From positions 1 through 64,000 of the forward strand of contig JAFUFD010000013.1 of NCBI GenBank assembly GCA_017470055.1: a DNA stretch of 64,000 bases, in the 5' to 3' direction. Shown in pieces: positions 18,475 to 28,185 of the stretch (positions are counted from its first letter, which is position 1; each line of letters starts with the position of its first letter). The stretch comes from Prevotella sp. (GTDB lineage Bacteria > Bacteroidota > Bacteroidia > Bacteroidales > Bacteroidaceae). A model generated the notes under the pieces. That model did no database searches, was not told the DNA's origin, and was given only the letters and a program-made list of their open reading frames with translations. A program made the position numbers and the translations under genes.

Positions 18475-18546
18475 CTTTTTGCCTATTATTTTTACTAATT
18501 GAAATAAAAAATGTAATTTTGCCGACGAAATGTAAAGGTCAAAGGG

Positions 18547-18948
18547 ATGGATATTCAACAGTTTTTAAATACTAACGATCGTTTTGCCGCAGGGGCAGGA
18601 TGTCGTATCGTAGCATTGACGGAAGGGAAAGCGATAGCAACGATGACAGTAACCCATGAGCACCTGAACGCTGGTGGGGTTTGTCAAGGAGGTGCGCTTT
18701 TCACCCTTGCAGACTTAGCCTTGGCGGCAGTGATGAACAGTCGTGGTCAGTTAACCTTTGGGATACAGAACAATATTATGTATCTTGCCTCAGCCCATGA
18801 GGGTGACGTGCTGACGGCGGAGGCGGTAGAGATTGCAGACCATCATAAGATACCTGCTGTAGAGGTGCGTATCACTAATCAAGAAGGTCGTTTGCTTTGT
18901 CATGTGACAGGTCTTGCTTACCGAAAACAGGCTCCTTTATCGGAGTAA
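18547..18948 (+). CDS. PaaI-type hotdog-fold thioesterase
   Basis: Hydrolyses an acyl- or aryl-CoA thioester; the natural substrate cannot be told from sequence. It has 133 residues, usual for single hotdog proteins. The HLNAGGVCQGGALFTLADLA segment (38-57) contains the conserved N..G..HGG-type motif, with Gln where His is common, and the helix Asp. A TAATTTTG box (18514-18521) is upstream. It is monocistronic. Confidence 0.85.
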   Translation: MDIQQFLNTNDRFAAGAGCRIVALTEGKAIATMTVTHEHLNAGGVCQGGALFTLADLALAAVMNSRGQLTFGIQNNIMYLASAHEGDVLTAEAVEIADHHKIPAVEVRITNQEGRLLCHVTGLAYRKQAPLSE

Positions 18949-18980
18949 AGTGCGGCAAAATGCAAAAATATAGTTAAAAA

Positions 18981-19012
18981 TTTGCATTTGTGATGATTAA
19001 GTACTATATTTG
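18981..19012 (+). promoter_or_regulatory. Promoter of a candidate small RNA
   Basis: TTTG (18981-18984), exactly 20 bases, TATATTTG (19005-19012). It is one of the best consensus promoters in the window, yet no open reading frame of any size follows it on this strand before a terminator. Confidence 0.65.
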
Positions 19013-19017
19013 CCCTC

Positions 19018-19105
19018 GATAAGCCATTGTCGGCAATTGCCAGACTCCCTTATCACATTAAAATTATGAAGCGAGGTTGGTAGCGTCCTGCACCAACCTC
19101 TTTTC
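19018..19105 (+). ncRNA. Candidate small structured RNA, about 88 bases
   Basis: Starts just after a consensus promoter and ends in a terminator hairpin with T-run. The 5' end GATAAG (19018-19023) can pair with CTTATC, enclosing an inner hairpin GTCGGCAATTGCCAGAC. A second, long hairpin (19063-19110) with stem GAGGTTGG/CCAACCTC and a TTTT tail closes it. No match to 6S, SRP or tmRNA could be recognised. The hairpin may also serve the convergent ROK gene as terminator, so the case rests on promoter and structure together. Confidence 0.5.
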
Positions 19106-19110
19106 ATAAT
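19063..19110. terminator. Bidirectional terminator between the candidate RNA and the ROK kinase gene
   Basis: Two 18-base arms (19063-19080 and 19093-19110) pair nearly perfectly, with T-rich tails on both strands. The plus tail is TTTT at 19101-19104. The minus side serves the ROK gene that stops at 19130. Confidence 0.75.
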
Positions 19111-19129
19111 CTCTGTTATAAAGGATGTG

Positions 19130-20113
19130 TTATTGTATCTCCCAACCGATTGCCGAGGCTCCAAGGACAGCGGCAGAAGCACCGTCGAGCCCGCTGACAA
19201 GGAACTGTGCCTTGTTGCGGAAGATAGGAAGCACATGCTCATTATACGCTCTTTTGATAGGCTCCATAATCAAGTCGCCAGCCTTCACCATGCCTCCAAA
19301 GAAGATAAAGGCCTCAGGCGAGGAGAAGGCGGCAAAGTCAGCACACGCCTCGCCCAGCATCTTGCCCGTGAACTCATAAATCTCTTTAGCGAGGGCATCA
19401 CCCTTTCCTGCTGCGATGCTGACATCCAAAGAGGTGATATTCTCTGGATTCATCTCGCGGAGCAAAGAGGGGCGTTCTGTCTTACTGAGCAACTCACGTG
19501 CCGTACGTGCAACGCCAGTGGCAGAGCAGTATGCCTCCAAGCAACCGGTGCGTCCACAGCCACAACTACGTCCTTCTGCGCCACGTACCATCGTGACATG
19601 TCCCAACTCACCGGCAAAACCGTCATGACCGTAAAGCAACTGACCGTTGACCACAATACCAGAACCGACTCCAGTCCCCAAGGTGATCACGATGAAGTTC
19701 TTCATGCCACGTGCCACACCATATACCATCTCACCGATAGCGGCTGCATTGGCATCATTGGTCAATGCGACAGGAATACCCAGAGAATCACTGAAGAGTT
19801 TTGCCAAAGGCACAATACCATCATGAGCCCAAGGAAGGTTAGGGGCATACTCAATGGTTCCGTTATAATAGTTGCCATTAGGGGCACCGATACCCATCGC
19901 CTTAATCTTCTCGATGCCACCGACCTCTTCGATGATAGGTTGTAATGCCTCCACCGATGCTTTCACATAATCCTCCACTTTCTCATAACCTCCGGTCTTG
20001 ATAGCCGTCGTTGCCTTGATGTCACCACGGGCATCTACAATGCCGAAAACGGAGTTTGTTCCTCCTAAGTCTAAGCCGATTACGTATGGCTTGATATTTG
20101 CTTGGTCGTTCAT
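19130..20113 (-). CDS. ROK-family sugar kinase, probable glucokinase
   Basis: ATP-dependent phosphorylation of a hexose, probably glucose, in the cytoplasm. It has 327 residues. The phosphate-binding GLDLGGTNSVFGI at the N-terminus, ALTNDANAAAIGE (near 118), GTGVGSGIVV and the zinc-binding CGCGRTGCLEAY motif are all present. There is no N-terminal helix-turn-helix, so it is a kinase rather than a ROK repressor. Promoter TTTG-19-TATCTTTG lies at 20189-20159. Confidence 0.92.
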   Translation of the reverse strand: MNDQANIKPYVIGLDLGGTNSVFGIVDARGDIKATTAIKTGGYEKVEDYVKASVEALQPIIEEVGGIEKIKAMGIGAPNGNYYNGTIEYAPNLPWAHDGIVPLAKLFSDSLGIPVALTNDANAAAIGEMVYGVARGMKNFIVITLGTGVGSGIVVNGQLLYGHDGFAGELGHVTMVRGAEGRSCGCGRTGCLEAYCSATGVARTARELLSKTERPSLLREMNPENITSLDVSIAAGKGDALAKEIYEFTGKMLGEACADFAAFSSPEAFIFFGGMVKAGDLIMEPIKRAYNEHVLPIFRNKAQFLVSGLDGASAAVLGASAIGWEIQ

Positions 20114-20158
20114 AATTTATAGTTTGTTGTTTTTTGAATGTTAGACTTTTAGCAGGTA

Positions 20159-20189
20159 CAAAGATATGAAAAAAGCATGATAAAGCAAA
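20159..20189 (-). promoter_or_regulatory. Promoter of the ROK kinase gene
   Basis: TTTG (20189-20186), 19-base spacer, TATCTTTG (20166-20159) on the minus strand. Confidence 0.7.
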
Positions 20190-20229
20190 GTTTTATGTCA
20201 AAAAACTGATGCTTTTCGTGTAATTTTAT

Positions 20230-20237
20230 TAATTTTG
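20230..20237 (+). promoter_or_regulatory. -7 box ahead of the lysE-like gene cluster
   Basis: TAATTTTG, 8 bases before the ATG at 20246, so the transcript would have a very short leader. No clear -33 element was found. Confidence 0.5.
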
Positions 20238-20245
20238 CACTCGAT

Positions 20246-20908
20246 ATGCCGTTTCACGTACCTATAAATATATTGGATTTTATCGTTAAGGGCATGCTGA
20301 TAGGCATGATTGCCTCTGCCCCGATGGGTCCTGTGGGTATCCTTTGTGTACAGCGAACGCTGAACAAAGGACGCTGGTATGGCTTTGCCACAGGGCTGGG
20401 GGCCGCCGTGAGTGATATCATTTATGCGGGTTTTGCTGGTTTCGGTATGTCGTTTGTCATGGATTTCATCACGAACGACCAGAATCGTTTCTATTTGCAG
20501 ATTGTGGGTAGTGTCATGTTGTTGTGTTTCGGACTATATACCTATCATACAGACCCAACCCGGAAGATGCACCAGTCAGGGCAACAGAAAGGTACGCTAT
20601 GGTATAATATATGGACAGCATTCCTGGTGACTTTCTCTAACCCGCTCATCGTTTTCCTCTTCTTGGCGATGTACGCCCAGTTCGCTTTTGTCCTGCCTAA
20701 TCATCCCTTCGAGATGGTGGTCGGCTTTATGAGTATTGTGGGCGGTGCCTTGCTGTGGTGGTGGGGACTGACGTGGTTAGTGGATAAGATTCGGACGAAA
20801 TTTGATGAGTTTGGTATTCGCCTGATTAATCAGATTATTGGTGTTGCGGTGATTATCGGCTCTATCATTATGTTATTAGGTACAACAACAAACCTGTTGA
20901 GATTTTAG
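20246..20908 (+). CDS. LysE-family translocator
   Basis: Inner-membrane exporter of amino acids or related small molecules; the substrate is unknown. It has 220 residues with six predicted membrane segments. The N-terminal GMIASAPMGPVGILCVQRTL matches the LysE/RhtB signature with its conserved Pro-x-Gly-Pro. First gene of a compact plus-strand run; its stop overlaps the possible GTG start of the next gene. Confidence 0.88.
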   Translation: MPFHVPINILDFIVKGMLIGMIASAPMGPVGILCVQRTLNKGRWYGFATGLGAAVSDIIYAGFAGFGMSFVMDFITNDQNRFYLQIVGSVMLLCFGLYTYHTDPTRKMHQSGQQKGTLWYNIWTAFLVTFSNPLIVFLFLAMYAQFAFVLPNHPFEMVVGFMSIVGGALLWWWGLTWLVDKIRTKFDEFGIRLINQIIGVAVIIGSIIMLLGTTTNLLRF

Positions 20909-20910
20909 TG

Positions 20911-21456
20911 ATGTTAATAGCGCAAGAGTTAAGACGTAAGAACATAGCGGAGTATCTGCTGTATATGTGGCAGGTAGAGGATACCATCCGTGCTTTCGGT
21001 TGCTCGTTGAGCCGTATTCGTCGGGAGTATATTGACCGTTTCGACTATACGGACGAGCAGAAAGAGGATGAGGCGGATTGGTTTGGCAACCAGATCCGGA
21101 TGATGAATGAGGAGGGATGCCGTGAGAAAGGTCATATACAGATTAACAAGGTGGTCCTGCAACAGTTAGAGGAGTTGCATGTCCAGTTGTTAGGCAGTTC
21201 TAAATTCCCTTTCTATAACTCAGAATATTATAAGGTATTACCCTATATCGTAGAACTGCGCAATCATGGTGCCGACAAAGAGGAGGACGAGATAGAGACT
21301 TGTTTCAACTCCTTATACGGTGTGATGATGCTACGCTTGCAGAAGAAAGAGATATCCTTGGAGACTCAGCATGCGGTGAAAGAGATATCCACCTTTATCG
21401 GGATGCTGAATGATTATTATTTGAAAGACAAACAGGAACCCTTAGAATTTGAATAG
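20911..21456 (+). CDS. DUF4924 family protein
   Basis: Conserved Bacteroidales protein of unknown function, 181 residues, cytoplasmic, largely helical and acidic. The opening LIAQELRRKNIAEYLLYMWQ is typical of the family as I remember it. The start is taken as ATG 20911; GTG 20908 overlaps the lysE-like stop (TAGTG). It ends one base before the next start region, so it is cotranscribed with lysE-like and rfbD. Confidence 0.8.
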   Translation: MLIAQELRRKNIAEYLLYMWQVEDTIRAFGCSLSRIRREYIDRFDYTDEQKEDEADWFGNQIRMMNEEGCREKGHIQINKVVLQQLEELHVQLLGSSKFPFYNSEYYKVLPYIVELRNHGADKEEDEIETCFNSLYGVMMLRLQKKEISLETQHAVKEISTFIGMLNDYYLKDKQEPLEFE

Positions 21457-21457
21457 G

Positions 21458-22306
21458 ATGAATATATTGATAACGGGCTGTAACGGACAGTTGGGGAATG
21501 AGATGCAGTTGCTGGAGAAGGAGAATCCCCAGCATCATTGGTTTAATACCGACGTACAGGAGTTGGATATTACGAATGTGGACGCTATCCGACAGTTTGT
21601 GCAGGAGCATCAGATTGACGGTATTGTCAACTGTGCCGCCTATACCGCAGTCGACAAGGCGGAGGAAAACGAGGAACTCTGCACCAAGTTGAACGCAGAG
21701 GCTCCTGCCTATCTTGCTAAAGCGATAGGGGACCGTGGCGGTTGGATGATACAGATATCCACAGATTATGTGTTTGATGGAACCCATCACACTCCTTATG
21801 TGGAGGATGACGACACCTGTCCCAATAGTGTTTATGGTCGTACAAAACTGGTGGGTGAGTTGAATGTCCAGAAGTTCTGCGAGCAGTCGATGATTATCCG
21901 TACGGCTTGGCTTTACTCTACTTTTGGCAATAACTTCGTGAAGACGATGATTCGTCTGGGAAAAGAGAAACCGGAATTAGGTGTTATCTTCGACCAGATC
22001 GGTACGCCGACCTATGCCCGTGACCTTGCTGTTGCTATCATGACTGCTGTTAATAAAGGAATAGTACCTGGGATATATCACTTCTCCAATGAGGGCGTCA
22101 TCTCATGGTATGATTTCACCAAGGCGATTCATCGCATTGCGGGAATAACCACTTGCCATGTAAAGCCCCTCCATACGGCAGAGTACCCCACGCCAGCAAA
22201 TCGTCCCCATTATTCAGTATTGGATAAGACAAAGATAAAAAAGACTTATGGTATTGAGATTCCTTATTGGGAGGAGAGTTTGAGAGATTGTATAGAGAAA
22301 TTATGA
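21458..22306 (+). CDS. rfbD: dTDP-4-dehydrorhamnose reductase
   Basis: Last step of dTDP-L-rhamnose synthesis, for surface polysaccharide. It has 282 residues from the ATG at 21458; the frame extends to a TTG at 21449 inside the previous gene. It shows the Rossmann motif [14 protein letters not shown], the active-site YGRTKLVGE (Tyr-x3-Lys) and STDYVFDG. It overlaps prfC by the ATGA junction at 22303. rfbA is in the same window at 28968 but in a separate unit. Confidence 0.95.
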   Translation: MNILITGCNGQLGNEMQLLEKENPQHHWFNTDVQELDITNVDAIRQFVQEHQIDGIVNCAAYTAVDKAEENEELCTKLNAEAPAYLAKAIGDRGGWMIQISTDYVFDGTHHTPYVEDDDTCPNSVYGRTKLVGELNVQKFCEQSMIIRTAWLYSTFGNNFVKTMIRLGKEKPELGVIFDQIGTPTYARDLAVAIMTAVNKGIVPGIYHFSNEGVISWYDFTKAIHRIAGITTCHVKPLHTAEYPTPANRPHYSVLDKTKIKKTYGIEIPYWEESLRDCIEKL

Positions 22307-23889
22307 ATCAGGAGATAGAGAGAAGAAGGACATTTGCGATTATATCGCACCCCGATGCGGGTAAGACGACACTGACGGAGAAGTTCCTGCTGTTCGGAGG
22401 ACAGATTCAGGTGGCTGGTGCTGTTAAGAATAATAAGATCAAGAAAACGGCGACCTCCGACTGGATGGACATCGAGAAACAACGTGGTATCTCTGTGTCT
22501 ACCTCAGTGATGGAGTTCGACTATACGCCCAACGGCTCCGACGTGGAGTATAAGGTAAATATCCTCGACACGCCAGGTCACCAGGATTTTGCCGAGGATA
22601 CCTACCGTACCTTGACGGCTGTCGACTCTGCCATCATCGTGGTGGATGGTGCCAAGGGTGTGGAGGCGCAGACCCGTAAACTGATGAATGTATGCCGTAT
22701 GCGCAACACACCAGTCATCATCTTTATCAATAAGATGGACCGTGAGGGACGTGATCCCTTCGACTTGTTGGACGAGTTAGAGCAGGAGTTGGAGATCAAG
22801 GTGCGCCCTCTGTCGTGGCCTATCAACCAAGGTGCCAAGTTCAAGGGTGTCTATAATATCTATGAGCAGAAACTGGATCTGTTCACGCCAGACAAGCAGC
22901 GTGTGACAGAGAAAGTGGAAATCGACATCAACAGCACGACCCTTGATGAGCGGGTTGGTGAGCAGGATGCCGCCAAACTCCGTGAGGACTTGGAGTTGGT
23001 GGATGGTGTGTACCCTGCCTTCGACGTGAATACCTATCGTTCTGCCGAGGTGGCTCCTGTCTTCTTCGGCTCGGCATTGAATAACTTCGGTGTGCAGGAA
23101 CTACTGAACTGTTTTGTAGAGATAGCCCCCAGTCCTCGTGACACGAAGGCGGAGGAGCGTATGGTGAAGCCTGAGGAGCCTAAGTTCACAGGCTTTATCT
23201 TTAAGATTACCGCCAATATCGACCCCAACCATCGTTCGTGCATCGCTTTCTGTAAGGTATGTAGTGGTAAGTTCCAGCGCAATCAGCCCTATCTGCATGT
23301 GCGTCAGGGTAAGACGCTTCGTTTTTCTTCGCCCACTCAGTTTATGGCACAGCGTAAGAGTACCATTGATGAGGCTTGGCCAGGTGATATCGTCGGCTTA
23401 CCCGATAATGGAATCTTCAAGATTGGTGATACGCTGACGGAAGGTGAGCAGTTGCATTTCCGTGGCTTACCCTCTTTCTCCCCCGAACTCTTTAAGTATA
23501 TAGAGAATGACGACCCGATGAAGTCGAAGCAACTCCAGAAAGGTATCGATCAGTTGATGGACGAGGGGGTCGCCCAGTTGTTTGTCAACCAGTTCAACGG
23601 TCGTAAGATCATCGGTACGGTAGGGCAGTTGCAGTTCGAGGTTATCCAATATCGTTTGGAGAATGAGTACAATGCGAGATGCCGTTGGGAGCCTGTCCAT
23701 CTCTATAAGGCATGTTGGATAGAAAGCGATGACGCTGCCGAGTTGGAGAATTTCAAGAAACGCAAGTACCAGTATATGGCAAAAGACAAGGAGGGACGTG
23801 ACGTGTTCCTTGCTGACTCTGGTTACGTGCTCTCCATGGCGCAAGAAGATTTCAAGCATATCAAGTTCCATTTTACCAGTGAGTTCTAA
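22303..23889 (+). CDS. prfC: Peptide chain release factor 3
   Basis: GTPase that recycles RF1/RF2 from the ribosome. It has 528 residues from the ATG at 22303, which overlaps the rfbD stop; the longer frame to 22267 adds 12 residues absent from RF3. G1 [11 protein letters not shown]3 DTPGHQDF and G4 NKMD are intact, and the C-terminal RF3 domain is complete. It is followed with no gap by tsaC. Confidence 0.97.
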   Translation: MNQEIERRRTFAIISHPDAGKTTLTEKFLLFGGQIQVAGAVKNNKIKKTATSDWMDIEKQRGISVSTSVMEFDYTPNGSDVEYKVNILDTPGHQDFAEDTYRTLTAVDSAIIVVDGAKGVEAQTRKLMNVCRMRNTPVIIFINKMDREGRDPFDLLDELEQELEIKVRPLSWPINQGAKFKGVYNIYEQKLDLFTPDKQRVTEKVEIDINSTTLDERVGEQDAAKLREDLELVDGVYPAFDVNTYRSAEVAPVFFGSALNNFGVQELLNCFVEIAPSPRDTKAEERMVKPEEPKFTGFIFKITANIDPNHRSCIAFCKVCSGKFQRNQPYLHVRQGKTLRFSSPTQFMAQRKSTIDEAWPGDIVGLPDNGIFKIGDTLTEGEQLHFRGLPSFSPELFKYIENDDPMKSKQLQKGIDQLMDEGVAQLFVNQFNGRKIIGTVGQLQFEVIQYRLENEYNARCRWEPVHLYKACWIESDDAAELENFKKRKYQYMAKDKEGRDVFLADSGYVLSMAQEDFKHIKFHFTSEF

Positions 23890-24471
23890 ATGACAAGAGA
23901 GGAAGATATCAAGAAAGCAGTGGAGGTATTGCGGAAGGGTGGGGTGATACTCTATCCGACTGATACGGTATGGGGCATCGGATGTGATGCCACCAACGAG
24001 GAGGCAGTGAAACGAGTATACGAAATCAAACAGCGTGATGATTCCAAGGCACTCATCTGCCTGGTTGACAGTGATGCTCGCTTGCAGCGTTACGTCAGGA
24101 ATGTCCCCGATGTCGCTTGGCAGTTGATAGATAGTCTGAAAGAGAGTGATGGCAAACCCACCACATTGATATTGGATGGAGCCATCAACCTTGCCGAGAA
24201 TTTGATAGCGGAGGATGGCAGCATCGGCATTCGTATCACCCAAGAGCCTTTCTCCAAGGAACTCTGCTACCGTTTCCAGAAAGCACTCGTCTCTACTTCC
24301 GCCAATATCAGCGGAGAGCCTGCGGCGCAGAACTATCAGGACATTGCCCCGCAGTTACTGGAGGCTGTCGACTATGTGTGTTGGAGTCGCCGTCAGGAGC
24401 ATAAGCCTCATACCCCATCCAGTATCATCCGTCTCAAGGAGAATGGCGAGGTCGCTATTATCAGGAAGTAA
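23890..24471 (+). CDS. tsaC: Threonylcarbamoyl-AMP synthase (Sua5/YrdC family)
   Basis: Makes threonylcarbamoyl-AMP for the t6A tRNA modification. It has 193 residues, the short YrdC-domain type without the Sua5 C-terminal extension. YPTDTVWGIGCDA and KQRDDSKALICLV near the N-terminus and the STSANISGEP motif are diagnostic. The ATG directly follows the prfC stop codon. Confidence 0.95.
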   Translation: MTREEDIKKAVEVLRKGGVILYPTDTVWGIGCDATNEEAVKRVYEIKQRDDSKALICLVDSDARLQRYVRNVPDVAWQLIDSLKESDGKPTTLILDGAINLAENLIAEDGSIGIRITQEPFSKELCYRFQKALVSTSANISGEPAAQNYQDIAPQLLEAVDYVCWSRRQEHKPHTPSSIIRLKENGEVAIIRK

Positions 24472-24491
24472 AAGTAATGTTATAACGGCAG

Positions 24492-26297
24492 ATGGATCAA
24501 TCAATGGAAGCCAGCAGACCTACATGGTTGCAACGACTGCATGAATGGCGGGTAGAGCATGTGAGCGACAGAATGTTCTTGCTCGTCCTCGCTTTCTTTG
24601 TGGGCTTGTTTTCCGCAATAGCCGCTTATGTGTTGCATGGCATGATCAACCAGATTGTAGCCCTGTTGACTGGACAGTTCTCGGTGACGAGTTATAACTG
24701 GCTGTATCTGGTCTACCCTGTCATAGGTATCTACCTGACTTCCTTGTTTGTCCGTTATATCGTCAAGGATAATATCTCGCATGGTATCACCCGTATTCTC
24801 TATGCGATTTCCTCTAACCGCAGTAGGTTGAAATCACATAACACATGGTCGTCAGTTATTGCCTCCGCCATCACTATCGGCTTTGGCGGCTCCGTGGGAG
24901 CAGAGGCTCCAATTGTCCTGACAGGCTCTGCCATCGGCAGTAATCTCGGGCAGTTGTTCAAGTTAGATAGTAAGACGCTGATGACCCTTGTGGGCTGTGG
25001 TGCCGCAGGTGCTATCGCTGGTATCTTCAAGGCTCCGATAGCAGGACTGGTGTTTACTTTGGAGGTGCTGATGATTGACCTGACGATGGCGTCATTGCTG
25101 CCTATCTTGATATCCTGTGTGACGGCGACATGCTTTACCTATATATTTAGTGGTAATGCCGTGTTGTTCTCCTTCCACCTGGATTCTGACTGGACGGTAG
25201 AGCGTGTCCCTGCCACCATCCTGCTGGGTGTGACATGTGGACTTATCAGCCTCTATTTCATCCGAACGATGAATGTCTGTGAGGATATGTTCGCCAAGTT
25301 CAAGGACAAACCCTATGTCCGTTTGCTGATAGGTGGTGTCATCCTGAGTACGCTTATCTTCCTCTTCCCCTCGCTATACGGAGAGGGCTATCACGCCATC
25401 AACTTATTGTTGAACGGCAAGACGGAGGCAGACTGGAACCAGATACTGGACAACTCCCTCTTCTATGGACATCATGAGTTCCTGATAGGATACCTTGCCT
25501 TGGTGCTCTTCACAAAGGTGTTTGCCACGAGTGCGACGAATGGAGGAGGCGGCTGTGGCGGTACCTTCGCACCCTCTCTGTTTATCGGATGCTTTACGGG
25601 GTTCCTCTTCTCCCGTCTGTGGAATATCCACGAGATAGGTGTTTATGTGCCGGAGAAGAACTTTGCCCTGTTGGGAATGGCTGGTGTGATGTCGGGTGTG
25701 ATGCACGCTCCCTTGACGGGCATCTTCCTGATTGCGGAGATCACCAGTGGCTATAACCTTTTTGTACCCCTGATGATAGTCTCGGTCTTTGCCTATCTGA
25801 CGATTATCATCTTCGAGCCGCATAGCATCTATGGCATGCGTCTTGCCCACCAGGGGAAACTCATCACCCACCATACCGACCATGCCGTGTTGACACTGAT
25901 GAGTATGGACTCAGTGATAGACCGTGACTATCAGGCGGTAGACCCGGACATGGAACTGGGACAGATGGTGCATAAGATCAGTCGTTCCCGTCATAGTATG
26001 CTGCCGGTGACTGATGCCGCTGGTGCACTGTTAGGTGAGATCAATATTGTCAAGATACGTCATGTGGTGTTCCGCACAGAGTTGTACCATCATTTCAAGG
26101 CAAGTCAGTTGATGACAGAGCCTGCGGCGGTACTCGACGAGGACACCTCGATGACAGAGGTGATGCGTACCTTTGAGCGTACGCAGGCAGACTGGCTCCC
26201 AGTGTTGGATGTCGACCGTCATCTGAAGGGCTATGTCTCCAGGAAACGGTTGTATAGCATGTATCGTAAGATGGTGCATGATTTTAGTCAGGATTGA
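24492..26297 (+). CDS. ClC-family chloride channel/antiporter with CBS pair
   Basis: Inner-membrane anion transporter of 601 residues. The ClC domain (about 25-450) has GSVGAEAPIV with the gating Glu, the FKAPIAG stretch and GGCGGTFAPSLFIG. A cytoplasmic C-terminus of about 130 residues forms two CBS repeats that may bind adenine nucleotides. Presence of the gating Glu suggests a proton-coupled antiporter rather than a pure channel, but the internal proton Glu was not checked. It follows tsaC by 20 bases. Confidence 0.92.
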   Translation: MDQSMEASRPTWLQRLHEWRVEHVSDRMFLLVLAFFVGLFSAIAAYVLHGMINQIVALLTGQFSVTSYNWLYLVYPVIGIYLTSLFVRYIVKDNISHGITRILYAISSNRSRLKSHNTWSSVIASAITIGFGGSVGAEAPIVLTGSAIGSNLGQLFKLDSKTLMTLVGCGAAGAIAGIFKAPIAGLVFTLEVLMIDLTMASLLPILISCVTATCFTYIFSGNAVLFSFHLDSDWTVERVPATILLGVTCGLISLYFIRTMNVCEDMFAKFKDKPYVRLLIGGVILSTLIFLFPSLYGEGYHAINLLLNGKTEADWNQILDNSLFYGHHEFLIGYLALVLFTKVFATSATNGGGGCGGTFAPSLFIGCFTGFLFSRLWNIHEIGVYVPEKNFALLGMAGVMSGVMHAPLTGIFLIAEITSGYNLFVPLMIVSVFAYLTIIIFEPHSIYGMRLAHQGKLITHHTDHAVLTLMSMDSVIDRDYQAVDPDMELGQMVHKISRSRHSMLPVTDAAGALLGEINIVKIRHVVFRTELYHHFKASQLMTEPAAVLDEDTSMTEVMRTFERTQADWLPVLDVDRHLKGYVSRKRLYSMYRKMVHDFSQD

Positions 26298-26309
26298 AAA
26301 ATTGAAGAG

Positions 26310-27278
26310 ATGACGAAGAACGATTTGAGAATCATTTTCATGGGAACACCGGAGTTTGCGGTAGAGACATTGCAGGCTTTGGTGGAGAATGACTATAACG
26401 TAGTGGCTGTGGTGACGCAGCCCGATAAGCCTGTAGGTCGCCATCAGACCGAGATGCAGCCGTCTGCCGTCAAGCAGTATGCCTTGTCGCAGGGACTTCC
26501 TGTCCTGCAACCCGAGAAGATGAAAGACCCAGTCTTTGTGGAACAGTTGCGCTCCTATCGGGCAAACCTGCAGGTCGTGGTGGCATTCCGTATGTTGCCC
26601 GAGGTGGTGTGGGCGATGCCTGCGTATGGCACTTTCAATGTCCATGCGGCATTGCTGCCACAATATCGTGGGGCGGCTCCCATCAACTGGGCAGTAATCA
26701 ATGGTGAGACACAGACAGGGGTGACGACTTTCTTCCTGGACCATGATATCGACACGGGACGTATCATCATGCAACAGCCCTTCGATATCCCTGACGATGC
26801 CGATGTGGAGTATGTCTACGACGGGCTGATGCATCTTGGGGCAGACATCTGTCTGAAGACATTAGAGGCGATTATTGCCGCTGACGGTCATCCTGCCAGT
26901 ATGGCACAGGAGGATGTAGCCGATAGTCCTTTGCGCTCTGCCCCCAAGATATTCAAGGAGACCTGCGAGGTTGACTGGTCGAAGACAGCGAAGCAGGTGT
27001 ATGACTTCATTCGTGGACTGAGTCCCTATCCAGGTGCGTGGACAACACTGGCGGCTCCTGACGGGAAAGAGACGGTGTTGAAAATCTATAAGACCCGTAA
27101 GACGGGACATGCCGCCTCGATGCAGGGGCAGTTGAGAGTCGAGCAGAAGTCGCTTTGGGTGGCAGCCCATGACGAGTGGCTTGAGATCGTGGAACTGCAA
27201 CTTGCCGGTAAGAAACGCATGTCGGCTCGTGACTTCCTTAACGGGATGAAAGACATCGAGTCGTATCGTGTAAAATAA
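26310..27278 (+). CDS. fmt: Methionyl-tRNA formyltransferase
   Basis: Formylates initiator Met-tRNA. It has 322 residues. FMGTPEFAVETL at the N-terminus, the catalytic Asn-His region NVHAALLPQYRGAAPINWAV and DHDIDTGRI are present; the C-terminal tRNA-binding domain is complete. Its start is 12 bases after the ClC stop. Confidence 0.97.
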   Translation: MTKNDLRIIFMGTPEFAVETLQALVENDYNVVAVVTQPDKPVGRHQTEMQPSAVKQYALSQGLPVLQPEKMKDPVFVEQLRSYRANLQVVVAFRMLPEVVWAMPAYGTFNVHAALLPQYRGAAPINWAVINGETQTGVTTFFLDHDIDTGRIIMQQPFDIPDDADVEYVYDGLMHLGADICLKTLEAIIAADGHPASMAQEDVADSPLRSAPKIFKETCEVDWSKTAKQVYDFIRGLSPYPGAWTTLAAPDGKETVLKIYKTRKTGHAASMQGQLRVEQKSLWVAAHDEWLEIVELQLAGKKRMSARDFLNGMKDIESYRVK

Positions 27279-27349
27279 ATAATGTTAATAATAAAATAAA
27301 CCGTGAAGGCTGTCCGTTTCAAGAGTAGGAACATTTAAATATATTGCCT

Positions 27350-27481
27350 ATGCAAATTTCTACTCAAGAGAACTTAATTCAGCCTTATGAGTCAACCATC
27401 CTGTTTATCAAACAGGTGGCACGAATGTACAGAACAGTGAAACAACAAGACAATACCCGTGTGGTAGTAGGTTTGAATTAG
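27350..27481 (+). CDS. Small protein of 43 residues, unknown
   Basis: I do not recognise the family. The open frame runs from ATG 27350 to TAG 27481 and encodes a basic, probably helical peptide (centre FIKQVARMYRTVKQQ) with no membrane segment or Cys. It fills the 213-bp gap between fmt and rpe almost exactly and ends 10 bases before the rpe ATG, an operon-like spacing. Supporting evidence is only length, position and amphipathic look. Confidence 0.5.
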   Translation: MQISTQENLIQPYESTILFIKQVARMYRTVKQQDNTRVVVGLN

Positions 27482-27491
27482 AATAAAGAAA

Positions 27492-28145
27492 ATGACGAAA
27501 GTTTCTCCTTCATTGCTCGCTGCCGACTTCCTTCATCTCGACCGCGACATCGACATGATTAACCGTAGTGATGCCGACTGGCTTCACCTTGACGTGATGG
27601 ATGGCGTTTTTGTGCCAAATATCTCTTTCGGCTTCCCCGTGTTAGAGGCTGTTGCCTCCTTGTGTAAGAAACCATTGGACGTGCATTATATGATTGTGCA
27701 TCCCGAGCGGTATATCAAGCAGACGGCGAAGTTGGGGGCTATGATGATGAACGTGCACTTTGAGGCTTGCGACCATCTGCATCGTACCGTGCAGGAAATC
27801 CATGACGCAGGCATGAAGGCTGGTGTGACACTGAACCCCTCTACGCCAGTCTCGATGTTGGAGGATATCCTTGGTGACGTAGATATGGTGCTGCTGATGA
27901 GTGTCAACCCCGGATTTGGTGGACAGAAGTTCATAGAGAACACTATCCAAAAGGTACAACGCCTTCGTCGGATGATTGATGAAGGGGGATATCACACCTT
28001 GATAGAGGTGGACGGTGGCGTACAGGGCGAGACGGCTCCACGTCTGGTGAAGGCTGGTGTCGATGTCTTAGTCAGTGGCAGTTATGTGTTCAAGGCTGCT
28101 GATCCCGAACAAACTATCAAAGACCTCAAGGGACTTTCCCGATAA
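27492..28145 (+). CDS. rpe: Ribulose-phosphate 3-epimerase
   Basis: Interconverts ribulose 5-phosphate and xylulose 5-phosphate. It has 217 residues: SPSLLAADF start, HLDVMDGVFVPNISFG with catalytic metal ligands, MSVNPGFGGQKFI and EVDGGVQ. Cotranscribed with the 43-residue ORF upstream. Confidence 0.97.
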   Translation: MTKVSPSLLAADFLHLDRDIDMINRSDADWLHLDVMDGVFVPNISFGFPVLEAVASLCKKPLDVHYMIVHPERYIKQTAKLGAMMMNVHFEACDHLHRTVQEIHDAGMKAGVTLNPSTPVSMLEDILGDVDMVLLMSVNPGFGGQKFIENTIQKVQRLRRMIDEGGYHTLIEVDGGVQGETAPRLVKAGVDVLVSGSYVFKAADPEQTIKDLKGLSR

Positions 28146-28185
28146 TCGAGACTTCTATCTTGTTATCTCGATATGTCGAGAGGTA

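Noticed and set aside
23467-24243. Minus-strand open frame of 258 codons
   Set aside because: Antisense to prfC and tsaC, both complete and well conserved.
28160-28185. Terminator between rpe and the sigma factor gene
   Set aside because: A small CTCGA/TCGAG hairpin is present but has no T-run on either strand.
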